From the NCBI RefSeq assembly GCF_031846345.1, contig NZ_JAVRHX010000008.1, forward strand, positions 62,001 to 126,000: 64,000 nucleotides of DNA. Reading direction: 5' to 3'. The DNA is from Glaciecola petra (GTDB taxonomy: Bacteria; Pseudomonadota; Gammaproteobacteria; Enterobacterales; Alteromonadaceae). The first letter of the stretch is position 1. Each line of letters opens with the position of its first letter. The translations under genes were made by a program, and so were the position numbers. Below, in pieces: positions 17,684-27,023 of this stretch. The notes under the pieces were generated by a model. The model was not told the origin of the DNA. It saw only the letters and a program-made list of their open reading frames with translations, and did not search any database.

Positions 17684-18058
17684 CTATTTCTCTAAGACCA
17701 CGTTCGCACAGGCATAATGCTGTTCGTCGGCGATAGATATATGACAATGATTGATGCCCTGCTCTTCAAAAAACTGCGCAATAGCGCCAAAAACCTTTAC
17801 CACAGGTTGCCCTGATGCTTGGTGTTCAATTTGCATCATCTGCCAGCTCATACCGTTACCAATGCCTATTCCCATAGCTTTAACAATGGCTTCTTTACTC
17901 GCGAATTTTTTCGCTAAATAACGTTCTGCCTGTTTACTATGTTGAAATTCTTCTAATTCAAATGCCGTTAATATACGTTGAGCGAATCTTTCGTTTTTTT
18001 CTGAGGCTTCTTTTATTCGTGCAATTTCAACGATGTCGCAGCCGATACCAAAAATCAT
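17684..18058 (-). CDS. acpS: Holo-[acyl-carrier-protein] synthase
   Basis: Transfers the phosphopantetheine arm from CoA to the serine of acyl carrier protein. The metal- and CoA-binding motifs are intact: GIGCDIVEIARI (Asp 8) and LAKKFASKEAIVKAMG (catalytic Glu near 57), with GMSWQMMQIEHQASGQP and CHISIADEQHYACA in the second half. The 124-residue length is standard for the AcpS trimer type. It follows pdxJ by eight bases in the conserved pdxJ-acpS pair. Confidence 0.95.
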   Translation of the reverse strand: MIFGIGCDIVEIARIKEASEKNERFAQRILTAFELEEFQHSKQAERYLAKKFASKEAIVKAMGIGIGNGMSWQMMQIEHQASGQPVVKVFGAIAQFFEEQGINHCHISIADEQHYACANVVLEK

Positions 18059-18066
18059 GTACTTAC

Positions 18067-18804
18067 CTACAGTCCAGTTCTAGCTTCAAGCATTAACATG
18101 CGCATGTCTGAAACCGCTTTTGCTAGGCCATCGAATGCTGCTCGAGCAATAATTGCATGTCCAATATTTAATTCAATCAATTGAGGAATGGCCGCAATAG
18201 GCTTTACGTTGTGGTAATGTAAGCCGTGTCCTGCATTCACTTTGAGTCCTAAGCGGTCGGCATATTCTATGCCTTCAATTAATTTTTCTAATTCAAGGTT
18301 TGCTTGCTCTTCGTTTTTTGCTTCAGCATATTGTCCGGTATGAATTTCTATAAACGGCGCACCTGCCTCTAAAGCAGCTTCGATTTGCGCTTGGTCAGCG
18401 TCAATAAATAGCGATGCCAGCGTCCCCTGTTCAGCTAATAGAGAACACGCTGACTTGACTTTGCTAAGATTCCCAAGCACATCTAAGCCACCTTCAGTGG
18501 TTAATTCTTCTCGCTTTTCAGGCACCAAACAACAAAACTCTGGTTTTACCTTTGCTGCAATACTCAACATTTCGTCTGTTACTGCCATTTCGAGGTTCAT
18601 TCGGGTATTGAGTGTTTGTTTCAATGTATAAACATCTTGATCTTTAATGTGACGTCGATCTTCTCGTAAATGTATGGTGATGCCATCAGCGCCAGCCCGT
18701 TCAGCAATATCAGCTGCATGCACTGGATTAGGGTAATTAGTGCCACGAGCATTACGCAATGTAGCAATATGGTCAATGTTAACGCCGAGTAGGATGGGAT
18801 GCAT
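18067..18804 (-). CDS. pdxJ: Pyridoxine 5'-phosphate synthase
   Basis: Condenses 3-amino-2-oxopropyl phosphate with deoxyxylulose 5-phosphate to give pyridoxine 5'-phosphate, the ring-closing step of DXP-dependent vitamin B6 synthesis. A TIM barrel starting LLGVNIDHIATLRNARGTNY carries CCLVPEKREELTTEGG with the catalytic glutamate and LKVNAGHGLHYHNV near the end. Length 245 is standard. The partner enzyme PdxA is encoded at 37201 in this window. recO lies upstream but is separated from it by rhlE. Confidence 0.97.
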   Translation of the reverse strand: MHPILLGVNIDHIATLRNARGTNYPNPVHAADIAERAGADGITIHLREDRRHIKDQDVYTLKQTLNTRMNLEMAVTDEMLSIAAKVKPEFCCLVPEKREELTTEGGLDVLGNLSKVKSACSLLAEQGTLASLFIDADQAQIEAALEAGAPFIEIHTGQYAEAKNEEQANLELEKLIEGIEYADRLGLKVNAGHGLHYHNVKPIAAIPQLIELNIGHAIIARAAFDGLAKAVSDMRMLMLEARTGL

Positions 18805-18999
18805 ATTCTGTATAAACCTATTTATTAAAACTATTGCGAAAATGGATATTCAACAAAATTAAAAACAAGCGAATGTTACCAGCAATTGCACACAGACGCT
18901 AAATTAGCCGGCTATTTTTAACTTATTAGCAACTTCATAATGTAAACAAGTACTACCTGACTGTGTATCGGTTCAATAAAACGAAAGTAAGTAACGTAC

Positions 19000-20337
19000 T
19001 TAAGCTTTAGAGCTTTGTTTATTCGCCCATTTTAGCGTTGAATTTCCTGAGCGATTACCCTTATATGGTCGTCGTTTAGTTGATTTATTATTGTTATTTA
19101 CTTGTTTATTCAAAGACGGTTTATCATCACTAAAAACCTTGCCTTTTGGCTTCTTTGCTTTTTTGGGCTTAAGCGGTTTTAGTGGTTTTGAGTTGGGCAA
19201 TGCAGGGGACGCGTTAAATTCATCATCGTTTTTACGCGCGATTTGTTGCTGTATGAGTTGCTCTATATCATTCAAATTTTTAAATTCATCGGCACATACT
19301 AACGATATAGCTTTGCCTTCTGAGCCTGCGCGTCCTGTGCGACCAATTCGGTGAACGTAGTCTTCAGCAACTTGCGGTAAGTCAAAGTTTATCACTTGTG
19401 GTAGTTGGTCGATGTCGATGCCCCGCGCAGCAATATCAGTGGCAACTAGTACTTGGATTGATTTGTCTTTAAATCCTGCTAGGGCTCGAGTTCGAGCAGA
19501 TTGACTTTTGTCACCATGAATTGCAGCAGCGTTAATATTTTGCTTAGCTAAACGTTGTGCTAAACGATTTGCTCCGTGTTTTGTGCGATTAAATACAAGG
19601 ACTTGGTACCATTTATGTTGCTTAATTAACTTAATTAGCAGTTTAGTTTTTTCATTTTGATTAACCGGAATCAACCATTGTTCGACGGTTTTTGCCGCTT
19701 CATTTCTAGGTGTAACAGAGACTTCTTCAGGCGAATTCATCAACCCGGTTGCGAGTTGGCGTATATCGGGTGAGAATGTTGCAGAAAACATCAAATTTTG
19801 GCGATTTTGGGGTAACAATTTGATGATTCGCCGAATATCTTTAATAAAACCCATATCGAGCATTCTGTCGGCTTCGTCAAGAATCAACATTTCCAAATGA
19901 TCGAAACGAATAGCGTTTTGTTGGTAAAGATCTAATAAGCGCCCTGGTGTTGCAACAAGAATATCAACGCCTTTGCGCATAGCCATTAACTGAGGATTAA
20001 TTTTTACTCCACCAAATACAACTTTGTATTTTAAGCGTAAATTTGAACCGTAAGTTTCAATGCTTTCTGCAACTTGTGCTGCTAACTCTCGAGTGGGTGT
20101 TAATACTAGAGCTCGGGCTTGATTTGGTGTTGCCGATTTACCCGTGGCAAGTAGATGTAACATTGGCAAGGTAAAACCAGCTGTTTTTCCTGTACCCGTT
20201 TGCGCAGCTGCCATTAGATCTTTGCCTTGCAAAACAATGGGAATTGCTTGTTCTTGAATTGGCGTGGGGTTCTTATAGCCTTGCTTGGCAATAGCAGAAA
20301 GAATGTGAGGGTTAAGTGCCAATTCAGAAAATGTCAT
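19000..20337 (-). CDS. rhlE: DEAD-box RNA helicase, RhlE type
   Basis: An ATP-dependent RNA helicase. Motifs in order: Q motif (NPTPIQEQAIP), Walker A (AAQTGTGKTAGF), PTRELA, LDEADRMLDMGF, MFSATFS, VATDIAARGIDIDQLP and HRIGRTGRAG. The basic C-terminal tail (KPKKAKKPKGKVF onward) is typical of RhlE-like proteins and should aid RNA binding. The start at 20337 (MTFSELALNP) is the family start; 38 further in-frame residues upstream look unrelated. It is inserted between recO and pdxJ relative to the E. coli recO-pdxJ order. RhlE over other DEAD proteins is judged from the motif context. Confidence 0.85.
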   Translation of the reverse strand: MTFSELALNPHILSAIAKQGYKNPTPIQEQAIPIVLQGKDLMAAAQTGTGKTAGFTLPMLHLLATGKSATPNQARALVLTPTRELAAQVAESIETYGSNLRLKYKVVFGGVKINPQLMAMRKGVDILVATPGRLLDLYQQNAIRFDHLEMLILDEADRMLDMGFIKDIRRIIKLLPQNRQNLMFSATFSPDIRQLATGLMNSPEEVSVTPRNEAAKTVEQWLIPVNQNEKTKLLIKLIKQHKWYQVLVFNRTKHGANRLAQRLAKQNINAAAIHGDKSQSARTRALAGFKDKSIQVLVATDIAARGIDIDQLPQVINFDLPQVAEDYVHRIGRTGRAGSEGKAISLVCADEFKNLNDIEQLIQQQIARKNDDEFNASPALPNSKPLKPLKPKKAKKPKGKVFSDDKPSLNKQVNNNNKSTKRRPYKGNRSGNSTLKWANKQSSKA

Positions 20338-20489
20338 TAATGGGTTCCGATATGTTAAAACATAGTGTGGTTTAATTGAGAGGCTCAGCGCAATAGGCCG
20401 CAAGGATATAGTTGTTGCTTCTATAGAGTATAGGGTAAACCGAGAGTGCAAACTAGCTTAGTCTTTGCGTATTTCTTCTCCCGTAAATC

Positions 20490-21257
20490 TCAGCCTTGAA
20501 TAAACAACTCTCTACTCTTCAAAGGTTTTTGTCCAAGTAGTTGACGCATTGCTTGTCGACAAATCTGTTTGGCAGCTCTGCGGAGTATCAATTCATCGAC
20601 CGACGCTTTTTGTTCATCAACTCGATCAACAACGGTGCTATCACGACTCATTTTACCATCCGCAATGTCCAAAATGACTTTACCCGTATAAGGCATAGCT
20701 GCATTTGCATGGCTTAAATGAAACCCACTTTGCGCATCAAAAGTATAAAATAGCTCAGGTAATATTGGCTCGCCGGTATTAGCTTCAACACTAAAGTCAG
20801 GCAAATACCCCAGTGTTTGTAGCATATTTAATTCAAAGATACGCAAGATTGGTTCTATGTCGGATAATTGCGTCGTGCTCACCTGTGACAAGCTGAGCAA
20901 GCTTTGTTCGTAATCGTCAAATATCTCACTTACTGGCTCTGCCTCAGGCAAACATCGACTGAGTACTTCATTTATGTACATGCCGCAATACAATTGATTG
21001 CCAATTAAATTAGATCTTAGGTTAAGTGATTCTATTCGTCCTAGATTTTTAAGTTGGCCCCTTCCTGCCAAGGTGAATTCTACTTTTTGAAAGCTTTGCA
21101 ATAAGCTCTTGCGATCAGACTTACTGTTGCCTCTGACACCTTTAACTATGGTTCGAATAAGCCCCTGTTCAAGACTGAAAAAATCTACCAGCATGCTGGT
21201 TTCACGATAAGGACGCTTATGTAAAACGTATCCGCTTAGTATACTTTGCATCTTCAT
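20490..21257 (-). CDS. recO: DNA repair protein RecO
   Basis: RecO anneals single strands and with RecR loads RecA onto SSB-coated DNA. The N-terminal OB-fold (ILSGYVLHKRPYRETSMLVD, then EQGLIRTIVKGVRG) and the helical C-terminal domain are present. In place of a clear zinc site there is LPELFYTFDAQSGFH, as in other gammaproteobacterial RecO. The start follows the recJ stop directly (TAAATG), so the two are probably translated as a unit; a second ATG two codons on is equally possible. Confidence 0.92.
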   Translation of the reverse strand: MKMQSILSGYVLHKRPYRETSMLVDFFSLEQGLIRTIVKGVRGNSKSDRKSLLQSFQKVEFTLAGRGQLKNLGRIESLNLRSNLIGNQLYCGMYINEVLSRCLPEAEPVSEIFDDYEQSLLSLSQVSTTQLSDIEPILRIFELNMLQTLGYLPDFSVEANTGEPILPELFYTFDAQSGFHLSHANAAMPYTGKVILDIADGKMSRDSTVVDRVDEQKASVDELILRRAAKQICRQAMRQLLGQKPLKSRELFIQG

Positions 21258-23027
21258 TTAGCCGAGCGCTTCAATATGCGACACAAGCAATTGCACACTT
21301 GTTTGACCACGAAATTCGTTAATGTCTAGTTTGTAAGCTAACTTTATGGCATGCACATTATCATTCGGCCACTTTTTTGTATCTACATTGAAAGCAATAG
21401 CATCAAACACTTGATCCTGTTTTTTCACTACCATTTTCAAATGTGATTGACCCACTATTCGTTGCTGAATTAACTCAAATTCGCTATCAAAAACTGGCTC
21501 TTCAAAAGCTTGTCCCCAAGGGAGCGAATATTTTAATAATGATGCATTGTCTAAAGTCATTTCGTCTTGACTCAAATCTCCATCGGAATAAATAGCCGCT
21601 ACCAATGGTTTGCCGTGTGTTAACGTTGCGATAGCATCGCCAATCACTTGATTAAAGACTGCTTCAAATTCTGCTAATTTAGATCTCTCTATCGATAAAC
21701 CAGCGGCCATTGCATGTCCACCAAATTTTTTTATCAAATCTGGCGCAAGAGAATCAACGCGCACTAGCGCATCACGAATATGTATGCCTTCGATAGATCT
21801 AGCCGACCCTTTTATATAATTATTGTCTTCGTTAGCAAATACAACGCACGGACGATAGTACTTTTCTTTTAAGCGCCCGGCCACAATGCCAACAACGCCT
21901 TGATGAAAGTCAGCCTGATAAACAATAAGTGCTGATGGCAATTGTTCGGTATTTATATCGGTTGACGCAAAAATACGTTCTGCATCGTCTCGCATACTTT
22001 GTTCAATTTCTCGACGGGATTGGTTCAAACCGTCTAATTCAGCCGCATATTGCGCTGCCGTATTTGCATCATCGCATACCAGGCATTCTATGCCTCGCGA
22101 CATATCTTCAAGTCGACCAGCTGCATTTAATCTTGGGCCAATAGCAAAGCCTATATCGCTAGTGCTGCAACGGCGATGATTTCGATTAGTCACGTTCAAT
22201 AAGGCTAATATTCCAGGACGGGTTTTACCGCTTCTAATCCGCTGAATACCTTGATGTACGAGTATTCGATTATTACTATCTAAAGGGACTACATCTGCTA
22301 CCGTGCCTACTGCAACAATATCTAAAAATTGCGCCATATTCGGTACCGGCCACCCTAATTTTGAAAAATAATCTTGTTGTTCCAGCACATTCTTTAGCGC
22401 CGACATTAAATAAAAAGCAACCCCAACACCTGCTAAATTCTTTGATTCAAAATCACATCCTGGCTGGTTTGGATTGACTATAGCATCGGCTTCTGGGAGT
22501 GCCTCAGCAGGGAGATGATGGTCAGTAATAATCACTATTACATCGTGTTGCTTTGCATATGCCACAGCTTCAATACTCGAAATACCGTTATCAACGGTAA
22601 TAATGACATTTGCGCCCTGTTCAATGGCAATATCAACAACAGGTTTAGTCAAACCATAACCATAATCAAAACGATTTGGTACAATGTAATCTACTTTATA
22701 ATAAGCCATTGCTTTAAAGGCCAGTAAACACAAAGCTGTACTTGTTGCGCCATCGGCATCAAAATCACCGACAATACAAATTTGCTTTTGCTGTTTAATA
22801 CAATCAGCTAATAAAATTGCTGCGCGGTTAACGTCTTTGAGTGATTTGTAGTGTTTTAAGTATTTTGCCTGCGTACTCAAATGCTCTAGTGCTTCTTCAT
22901 GATTTTGACTGCTGCCAAAAATGCCGCGATGGCGCAATACCCGTTCAGTGATTGTGCCGTATTGGCTTTGTACCTTAGGGTTAACGTCGTTTTGTTGTTG
23001 CTGTGCTCGGCGAATGACTTGCGGCAA
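21258..23027 (-). CDS. recJ: Single-stranded-DNA-specific exonuclease RecJ
   Basis: A 5'-3' exonuclease on single-stranded DNA in RecF-type recombination and mismatch repair. The DHH domain holds CIVGDFDADGATSTALCL and VIITDHHLPAEALPEADAIV, and the DHHA1 domain holds KFGGHAMAAGLSI; a C-terminal OB-like part follows. The start is a TTG with AGGGAAG just before it, in the 24-base gap after the histidine kinase gene. In E. coli recJ directly follows dsbC; here the sortase locus lies between them. Confidence 0.94.
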   Translation of the reverse strand: MPQVIRRAQQQQNDVNPKVQSQYGTITERVLRHRGIFGSSQNHEEALEHLSTQAKYLKHYKSLKDVNRAAILLADCIKQQKQICIVGDFDADGATSTALCLLAFKAMAYYKVDYIVPNRFDYGYGLTKPVVDIAIEQGANVIITVDNGISSIEAVAYAKQHDVIVIITDHHLPAEALPEADAIVNPNQPGCDFESKNLAGVGVAFYLMSALKNVLEQQDYFSKLGWPVPNMAQFLDIVAVGTVADVVPLDSNNRILVHQGIQRIRSGKTRPGILALLNVTNRNHRRCSTSDIGFAIGPRLNAAGRLEDMSRGIECLVCDDANTAAQYAAELDGLNQSRREIEQSMRDDAERIFASTDINTEQLPSALIVYQADFHQGVVGIVAGRLKEKYYRPCVVFANEDNNYIKGSARSIEGIHIRDALVRVDSLAPDLIKKFGGHAMAAGLSIERSKLAEFEAVFNQVIGDAIATLTHGKPLVAAIYSDGDLSQDEMTLDNASLLKYSLPWGQAFEEPVFDSEFELIQQRIVGQSHLKMVVKKQDQVFDAIAFNVDTKKWPNDNVHAIKLAYKLDINEFRGQTSVQLLVSHIEALG

Positions 23028-23051
23028 ATGACTTCCCTACCTTCGGTGGCT

Positions 23052-25232
23052 TTAATCGAGTTCAAATAATACAATAACTCCGCTGTGATCAGGAAGGTTT
23101 TCTATTGTTAAATGACCTCCGTGATACTGCGCAATCATATTGGCTACATATAAACCTAAGCCCAAATGAGCTTGTTCAGCGGTGGTCGATTTACGTACAG
23201 AAATCATCGAATTAAGCAATTGTTTATTCATATTTTCAGGCAATAATGGCCCACTATTGGTTACACTTAACGCAAATTTGCTCGCCTTTTTAAACAAGCG
23301 GATATTGATAGGTGTGCCACTATTCATAAACTCAACCGCGTTAGTCACCACTTTATCTAACATTTGGGCAAACATTTCGGGCGAGCCTTTTAATAGTGCT
23401 TCGTCTAGTTGCACATTTAGTTGGATGTTGCCTTCAGGATAAGTCATAGCATATCCCTTTACACAACCGGTTAATAATTTAACAAGGTCAAATTCTTCGG
23501 CCTCGTTATGGCTAATTGCTTGTTCAAGGCGAGTTGCCTCACTCATGCTATTGAGTATGCTACTCAAACGCTTAATCCCCTGTTTTGCGCGACCAATATA
23601 CTCATCTTTGTCTTCTTGAGAGTCACTTAAAGATAAGTTATCGAGGGATGAATTAACAACCGCCACCGGCGTGCGTAATTCGTGTGAAAGTCGAGATGCC
23701 ATATTTTCAAGGTATTGATTATACTGAGATAATTTAGACAATACTTGATTGAACGAACGCGAAAGATCGCCAATTTCGTCGCGCGTATTAGTAGGTTTCA
23801 TGGTACCTACAATTTTACCGTTTATATCAATAGCTGCTTCGGTTTCATCGCGCAGTTTACGTATTCGATTAGAAATACGTGAAGCAAACAAAAATAAACC
23901 TAAGGTGGCAATTACAATTACCGCTAAAATAAAATGAAACTGTTTTTCTAAGGCCTGATTGCGCAAACTGCGAATGCCATGAGTGGTTTGTTCTACCACC
24001 ACGGCTCCCATGACTTGTTCGTCAATATAAATGGGATGCGCTGCCGATAAAATGACCGCTTTATCATCTGAACTTAAACGCCATAAAGTGCTGGGCGTTC
24101 CATCTAAAGCCTCAGCAATATCTCGACCTTCCAAAGCAAAAGCGTCAGCTAAATCATCTATGAAATCTGTAGGTGGTTTGGTTAATATTTTATAATACAA
24201 AGGCAGTAAAATACGTTGCTCTAAATAGTCCCAAATTTGCGCTGAATCACTCGCACTCCCACCTATATCGCTCTGGCCAACATTATTAGCGTTTAAACCT
24301 ATACCTTGGGCATCTTGGATATCGCCAGAACGAGCCAATACACGCATATGCTTGTCGACGACCCATACTCTAGCCCCAGAATATTTTAAACCTTTAACAA
24401 TTCGTTCAATTTCAGGTGAAGGGACTAAAACGGTACCAAGTGAATCTGATTGAGTAGGATTAGCCGTTCCCATAACGTATTTGACCTGTCGCGTATTAGG
24501 GTCATCAACATCACCTAATGCAAAGGCAATTTTGCTCGACAACATACTCGTTGGAAAACGTAGCTCGAGTTGGTAACCCGTTTCCGTATTTTCCCATTGA
24601 CCTTGTATGCGTGTTTCTAATGCAATTGGGTTGATAGTCTCGGTATCAACATCTAGTTTATAAGCATTTACCCAACCTGACGCATACGGTGAAATAATAT
24701 AACGCTCAAAGCGACCGCTAGCGTTTAGCATAGCAAGCTGCAAATAATCGTTACGGTCAACTCGCAATGAGCTTTGCGGGCGCATGACAACACTGTCGTC
24801 AGTCACATCAAACATTGCATACAAAAAAGTATCGTACTGCCCTAGCATGTGCTTAAACGATAAGCTATTTGTCTGATACACCGCACTTTGTTCGACCAAA
24901 TTAGTGGCCCCATATGCCAGCATATTAGCCTGGTAGTCTTGCCAGTCACTTAAGTCACCGTCGAGTTTAATGGGGTATTGAATCTTGTGTGCATACAAGT
25001 CTGTACCAGGACGAATATCTGCTAAAAACGCAGATTGCTTATCAAATAAAGCCGGGCGTTCATGCAGCGCTGTAGCAACCGCTCTTGCTGTACCAACAAG
25101 GGTTTGCTCTTGACCTACACGCAGGTAACTTTCGAGTTGCCATACATATTGATAACTCAAATAAGGAATAGCCAATAAAAACGCACTGAATATCAGCAGT
25201 TTGAGTCTTAGACTAAAGGCAAAGCGCTTCAT
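23052..25232 (-). CDS. pdsS: Sensor histidine kinase of the dedicated sortase system (PdsS)
   Basis: A 726-residue inner-membrane sensor kinase. TM1 is near the start (LKLLIFSAFLLAIPYLSYQY) and TM2 at about 430-450 (FHFILAVIVIATLGLFLFA), leaving a large periplasmic domain. That domain includes YPIKLDGDLSDWQDY, similar to the start of family-9 carbohydrate-binding or DOMON-like folds. HAMP, HisKA (ASRLSHELRTPVAVVNSSLD) and an ATPase domain (HLGLGLYVANMIAQYHGGHL) follow. The product matches the kinase family described for proteobacterial dedicated sortase systems. The start at 25232 overlaps pdsR by ATGA. It lies 24 bases before recJ on the same strand, so recJ-recO transcription may depend on it. 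Confidence 0.88.
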   Translation of the reverse strand: MKRFAFSLRLKLLIFSAFLLAIPYLSYQYVWQLESYLRVGQEQTLVGTARAVATALHERPALFDKQSAFLADIRPGTDLYAHKIQYPIKLDGDLSDWQDYQANMLAYGATNLVEQSAVYQTNSLSFKHMLGQYDTFLYAMFDVTDDSVVMRPQSSLRVDRNDYLQLAMLNASGRFERYIISPYASGWVNAYKLDVDTETINPIALETRIQGQWENTETGYQLELRFPTSMLSSKIAFALGDVDDPNTRQVKYVMGTANPTQSDSLGTVLVPSPEIERIVKGLKYSGARVWVVDKHMRVLARSGDIQDAQGIGLNANNVGQSDIGGSASDSAQIWDYLEQRILLPLYYKILTKPPTDFIDDLADAFALEGRDIAEALDGTPSTLWRLSSDDKAVILSAAHPIYIDEQVMGAVVVEQTTHGIRSLRNQALEKQFHFILAVIVIATLGLFLFASRISNRIRKLRDETEAAIDINGKIVGTMKPTNTRDEIGDLSRSFNQVLSKLSQYNQYLENMASRLSHELRTPVAVVNSSLDNLSLSDSQEDKDEYIGRAKQGIKRLSSILNSMSEATRLEQAISHNEAEEFDLVKLLTGCVKGYAMTYPEGNIQLNVQLDEALLKGSPEMFAQMLDKVVTNAVEFMNSGTPINIRLFKKASKFALSVTNSGPLLPENMNKQLLNSMISVRKSTTAEQAHLGLGLYVANMIAQYHGGHLTIENLPDHSGVIVLFELD

Positions 25233-25924
25233 GCACTTGGCTTCCAACGGTAGCCCATGCCATACACAGTTTCTACACAGTCGAAATCAGGATCTAGTTG
25301 TAAAAATTTTTTCCTTATTCGTTTAATGTGCGAAGTAATGGTTGTATCGTCGACCACCATTTTTGATTCGTCCATTAACTGCTGACGACTCTTCACATGT
25401 CCGCCATGTTTGGCAATAGCATGTAACATCCAAAATTCCGTCACGGTTAAATCAACCGCTTTTGATTGCCAAGTAACTTGCATTCTATTGGTATCCATAC
25501 TGAGCTCACCCGACACAATTAAATCGCTCTCTGCCAAGGGCTGTTGCAGTAATTCGGTGCGTCTAAACAAAGCAGAAATTCTGGCCAATAAGTGCGGTAA
25601 GCTAATATCTTTTGTTAGGTAATCATCGGCGCCCATGCGTAAGCCACATATGGTATCAAAATCGTTATCACGGGCAGTAAAAAAAATGATGGGTAATGTG
25701 CTCGATTTTGCGCGTAATAACTGGCAAAGGGTAAACCCACCATCTATATCATCACCTAAACCAATATCAATAATAGCTAAATCGGGTAACCGTAAATTAA
25801 ACGCTTTTTCGGCACTCGCCCTATCGGCATATGGCATCACTTTATAGCCTTGACGGCTTAAAGCATCAACGTAGTTCTCTCTTAAAGCTTGTTCGTCTTC
25901 GATGAGGGCGATGTACTTTTGCAT
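25229..25924 (-). CDS. pdsR: OmpR-family response regulator of the dedicated sortase system (PdsR)
   Basis: A receiver domain (residues 1-115) with the acidic pair (ALIEDEQ), phospho-Asp in LPDLAIIDIGLG, the switch threonine in IIFFTARD and the lysine in DDYLTKDISL. A winged-helix DNA-binding domain follows (VDLTVTEFWMLHAIAKHGGH, then TTITSHIKRIRKKF). It is the expected partner of PdsS, with which it overlaps by four bases. It is divergent from pdsO across a gap of about 195 bases that should contain the promoters of both arms; these are the natural targets of PdsR, though no operator is obvious to me. Confidence 0.88.
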   Translation of the reverse strand: MQKYIALIEDEQALRENYVDALSRQGYKVMPYADRASAEKAFNLRLPDLAIIDIGLGDDIDGGFTLCQLLRAKSSTLPIIFFTARDNDFDTICGLRMGADDYLTKDISLPHLLARISALFRRTELLQQPLAESDLIVSGELSMDTNRMQVTWQSKAVDLTVTEFWMLHAIAKHGGHVKSRQQLMDESKMVVDDTTITSHIKRIRKKFLQLDPDFDCVETVYGMGYRWKPSA

Positions 25925-26119
25925 ATCGAAAATTATGACTCTTGATTTACTATTTGGGCTTAGTATCGGTTAAAACCATGCAGATAAAAAGCATTCGACA
26001 GTAATTTCCATATTTCTGCCACAATTGACCTCAACATTGCCACTTTTTCTCCCTTAAATAGCCTTTTTTGTGGGTTTTAATAGATTCCGTAGTCACCACA
26101 AACCCTTTTGGAGAAACTA

Positions 26120-26890
26120 ATGAAAAAATTACTACTTGTTACTACTATCGCGTTAAGTCTTGGTCTTGCTAGCACTCCTGCCGCATTTGCAAAGCCAAAT
26201 GAAGAACAAAAAGCACAAGAAACCAAAAATGATCTAGTCGGATTTGGTTCAGGCGCTATCACCGGCGGCGCTGTTGGTGGGCCTATAGGCGCAGTTGTTG
26301 GCGGTATTATTGGTTTGTTGATTGCCGAAGATGTAAACAACAAAAATGAAATCGAACAAATGGATATTGAACTTGCGCAAGCCAATACAGCTCTTGAAAA
26401 GCAATATACAGACTTTATTGCGCTGCAGTCACATATTGAAGAGTTAGAGCGCCAAAAAATAATACGAGTGGCCGCCTTTGAGTCACAAGCAAATGAAGAA
26501 TGGTTAACAGAATTGACCAACTTTGAAACCAACTTACAATTCAAAACTGCATCATTTTTAGTTGAAGATAATTATACTAGTCAACTAAATAGCCTTGCTG
26601 AAGTGTTAAATAATTACCCTACTTTGGCCGTTGAATTAACTGGATACGCTGACCATAGAGGCGACTCTCAGTACAACAAAACACTGTCTGAGCAGCGTGC
26701 TGAAGCGGTAAAACGTTTTTTACTTGAGCGTGAAGTATCTGCCACACAAATTAAAGTCTCTGGTGCTGGTGAATACTTAACTAAAACCGATGCTAGTAAC
26801 AGTGTTGAAGACCTGTTTTTTTCTCGCAAAGTCAATGTCAACATAATAAAAGCCAAGCAACAAATGACCGCTTCAAGCTCACTTAACTAA
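26120..26890 (+). CDS. pdsO: OmpA-family protein of the dedicated sortase system (PdsO)
   Basis: A signal peptide (MKKLLLVTTIALSLGLASTP up to AFA) is followed by a glycine-zipper hydrophobic segment (about 45-70, GGAVGGPIGAVVGGIIGLLI), a coiled-coil stretch (about 75-125), and a C-terminal OmpA-like peptidoglycan-binding domain (VELTGYADHRGDSQYNKTLS, then QRAEAVKRFLLE). The start at 26120 is preceded by GGAGAAAC; a TTG at 26108 is rejected. This domain order is that of the PdsO family found beside Gram-negative sortases. It may anchor the system to the wall. First gene of the plus-strand arm. Confidence 0.86.
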   Translation: MKKLLLVTTIALSLGLASTPAAFAKPNEEQKAQETKNDLVGFGSGAITGGAVGGPIGAVVGGIIGLLIAEDVNNKNEIEQMDIELAQANTALEKQYTDFIALQSHIEELERQKIIRVAAFESQANEEWLTELTNFETNLQFKTASFLVEDNYTSQLNSLAEVLNNYPTLAVELTGYADHRGDSQYNKTLSEQRAEAVKRFLLEREVSATQIKVSGAGEYLTKTDASNSVEDLFFSRKVNVNIIKAKQQMTASSSLN

Positions 26891-26911
26891 AAATAATACG
26901 GAAATAAACCA

Positions 26912-26946
26912 TGCGGCCTTTACCTCGTTAATTCAAAGAGGCCGCA
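26912..26946 (+). terminator. Hairpin between pdsO and the sortase substrate gene
   Basis: GC-rich arms (TGCGGCC / GGCCGCA) close a loop that can pair further (TTT with AAA). An interrupted T stretch follows. It sits within the pds operon and could act as an attenuator that lowers expression of the downstream genes. Confidence 0.5.
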
Positions 26947-27023
26947 AATATCGTTTTTCGTATTTTAATTTTCTTGCTAGCACGTTTATTTTGCCTGTTA
27001 GCCACCATTTTGGAGTTGAGCCA

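Noticed and set aside
22886..23074. 62-codon minus-strand frame at the recJ start
   Set aside because: Overlaps recJ and the pdsS end in another frame without any recognisable feature.
26077..26544. 155-codon minus-strand frame opposite pdsO
   Set aside because: Shadow of the OmpA-like gene, which has a signal peptide, ribosome-binding site and family domains.
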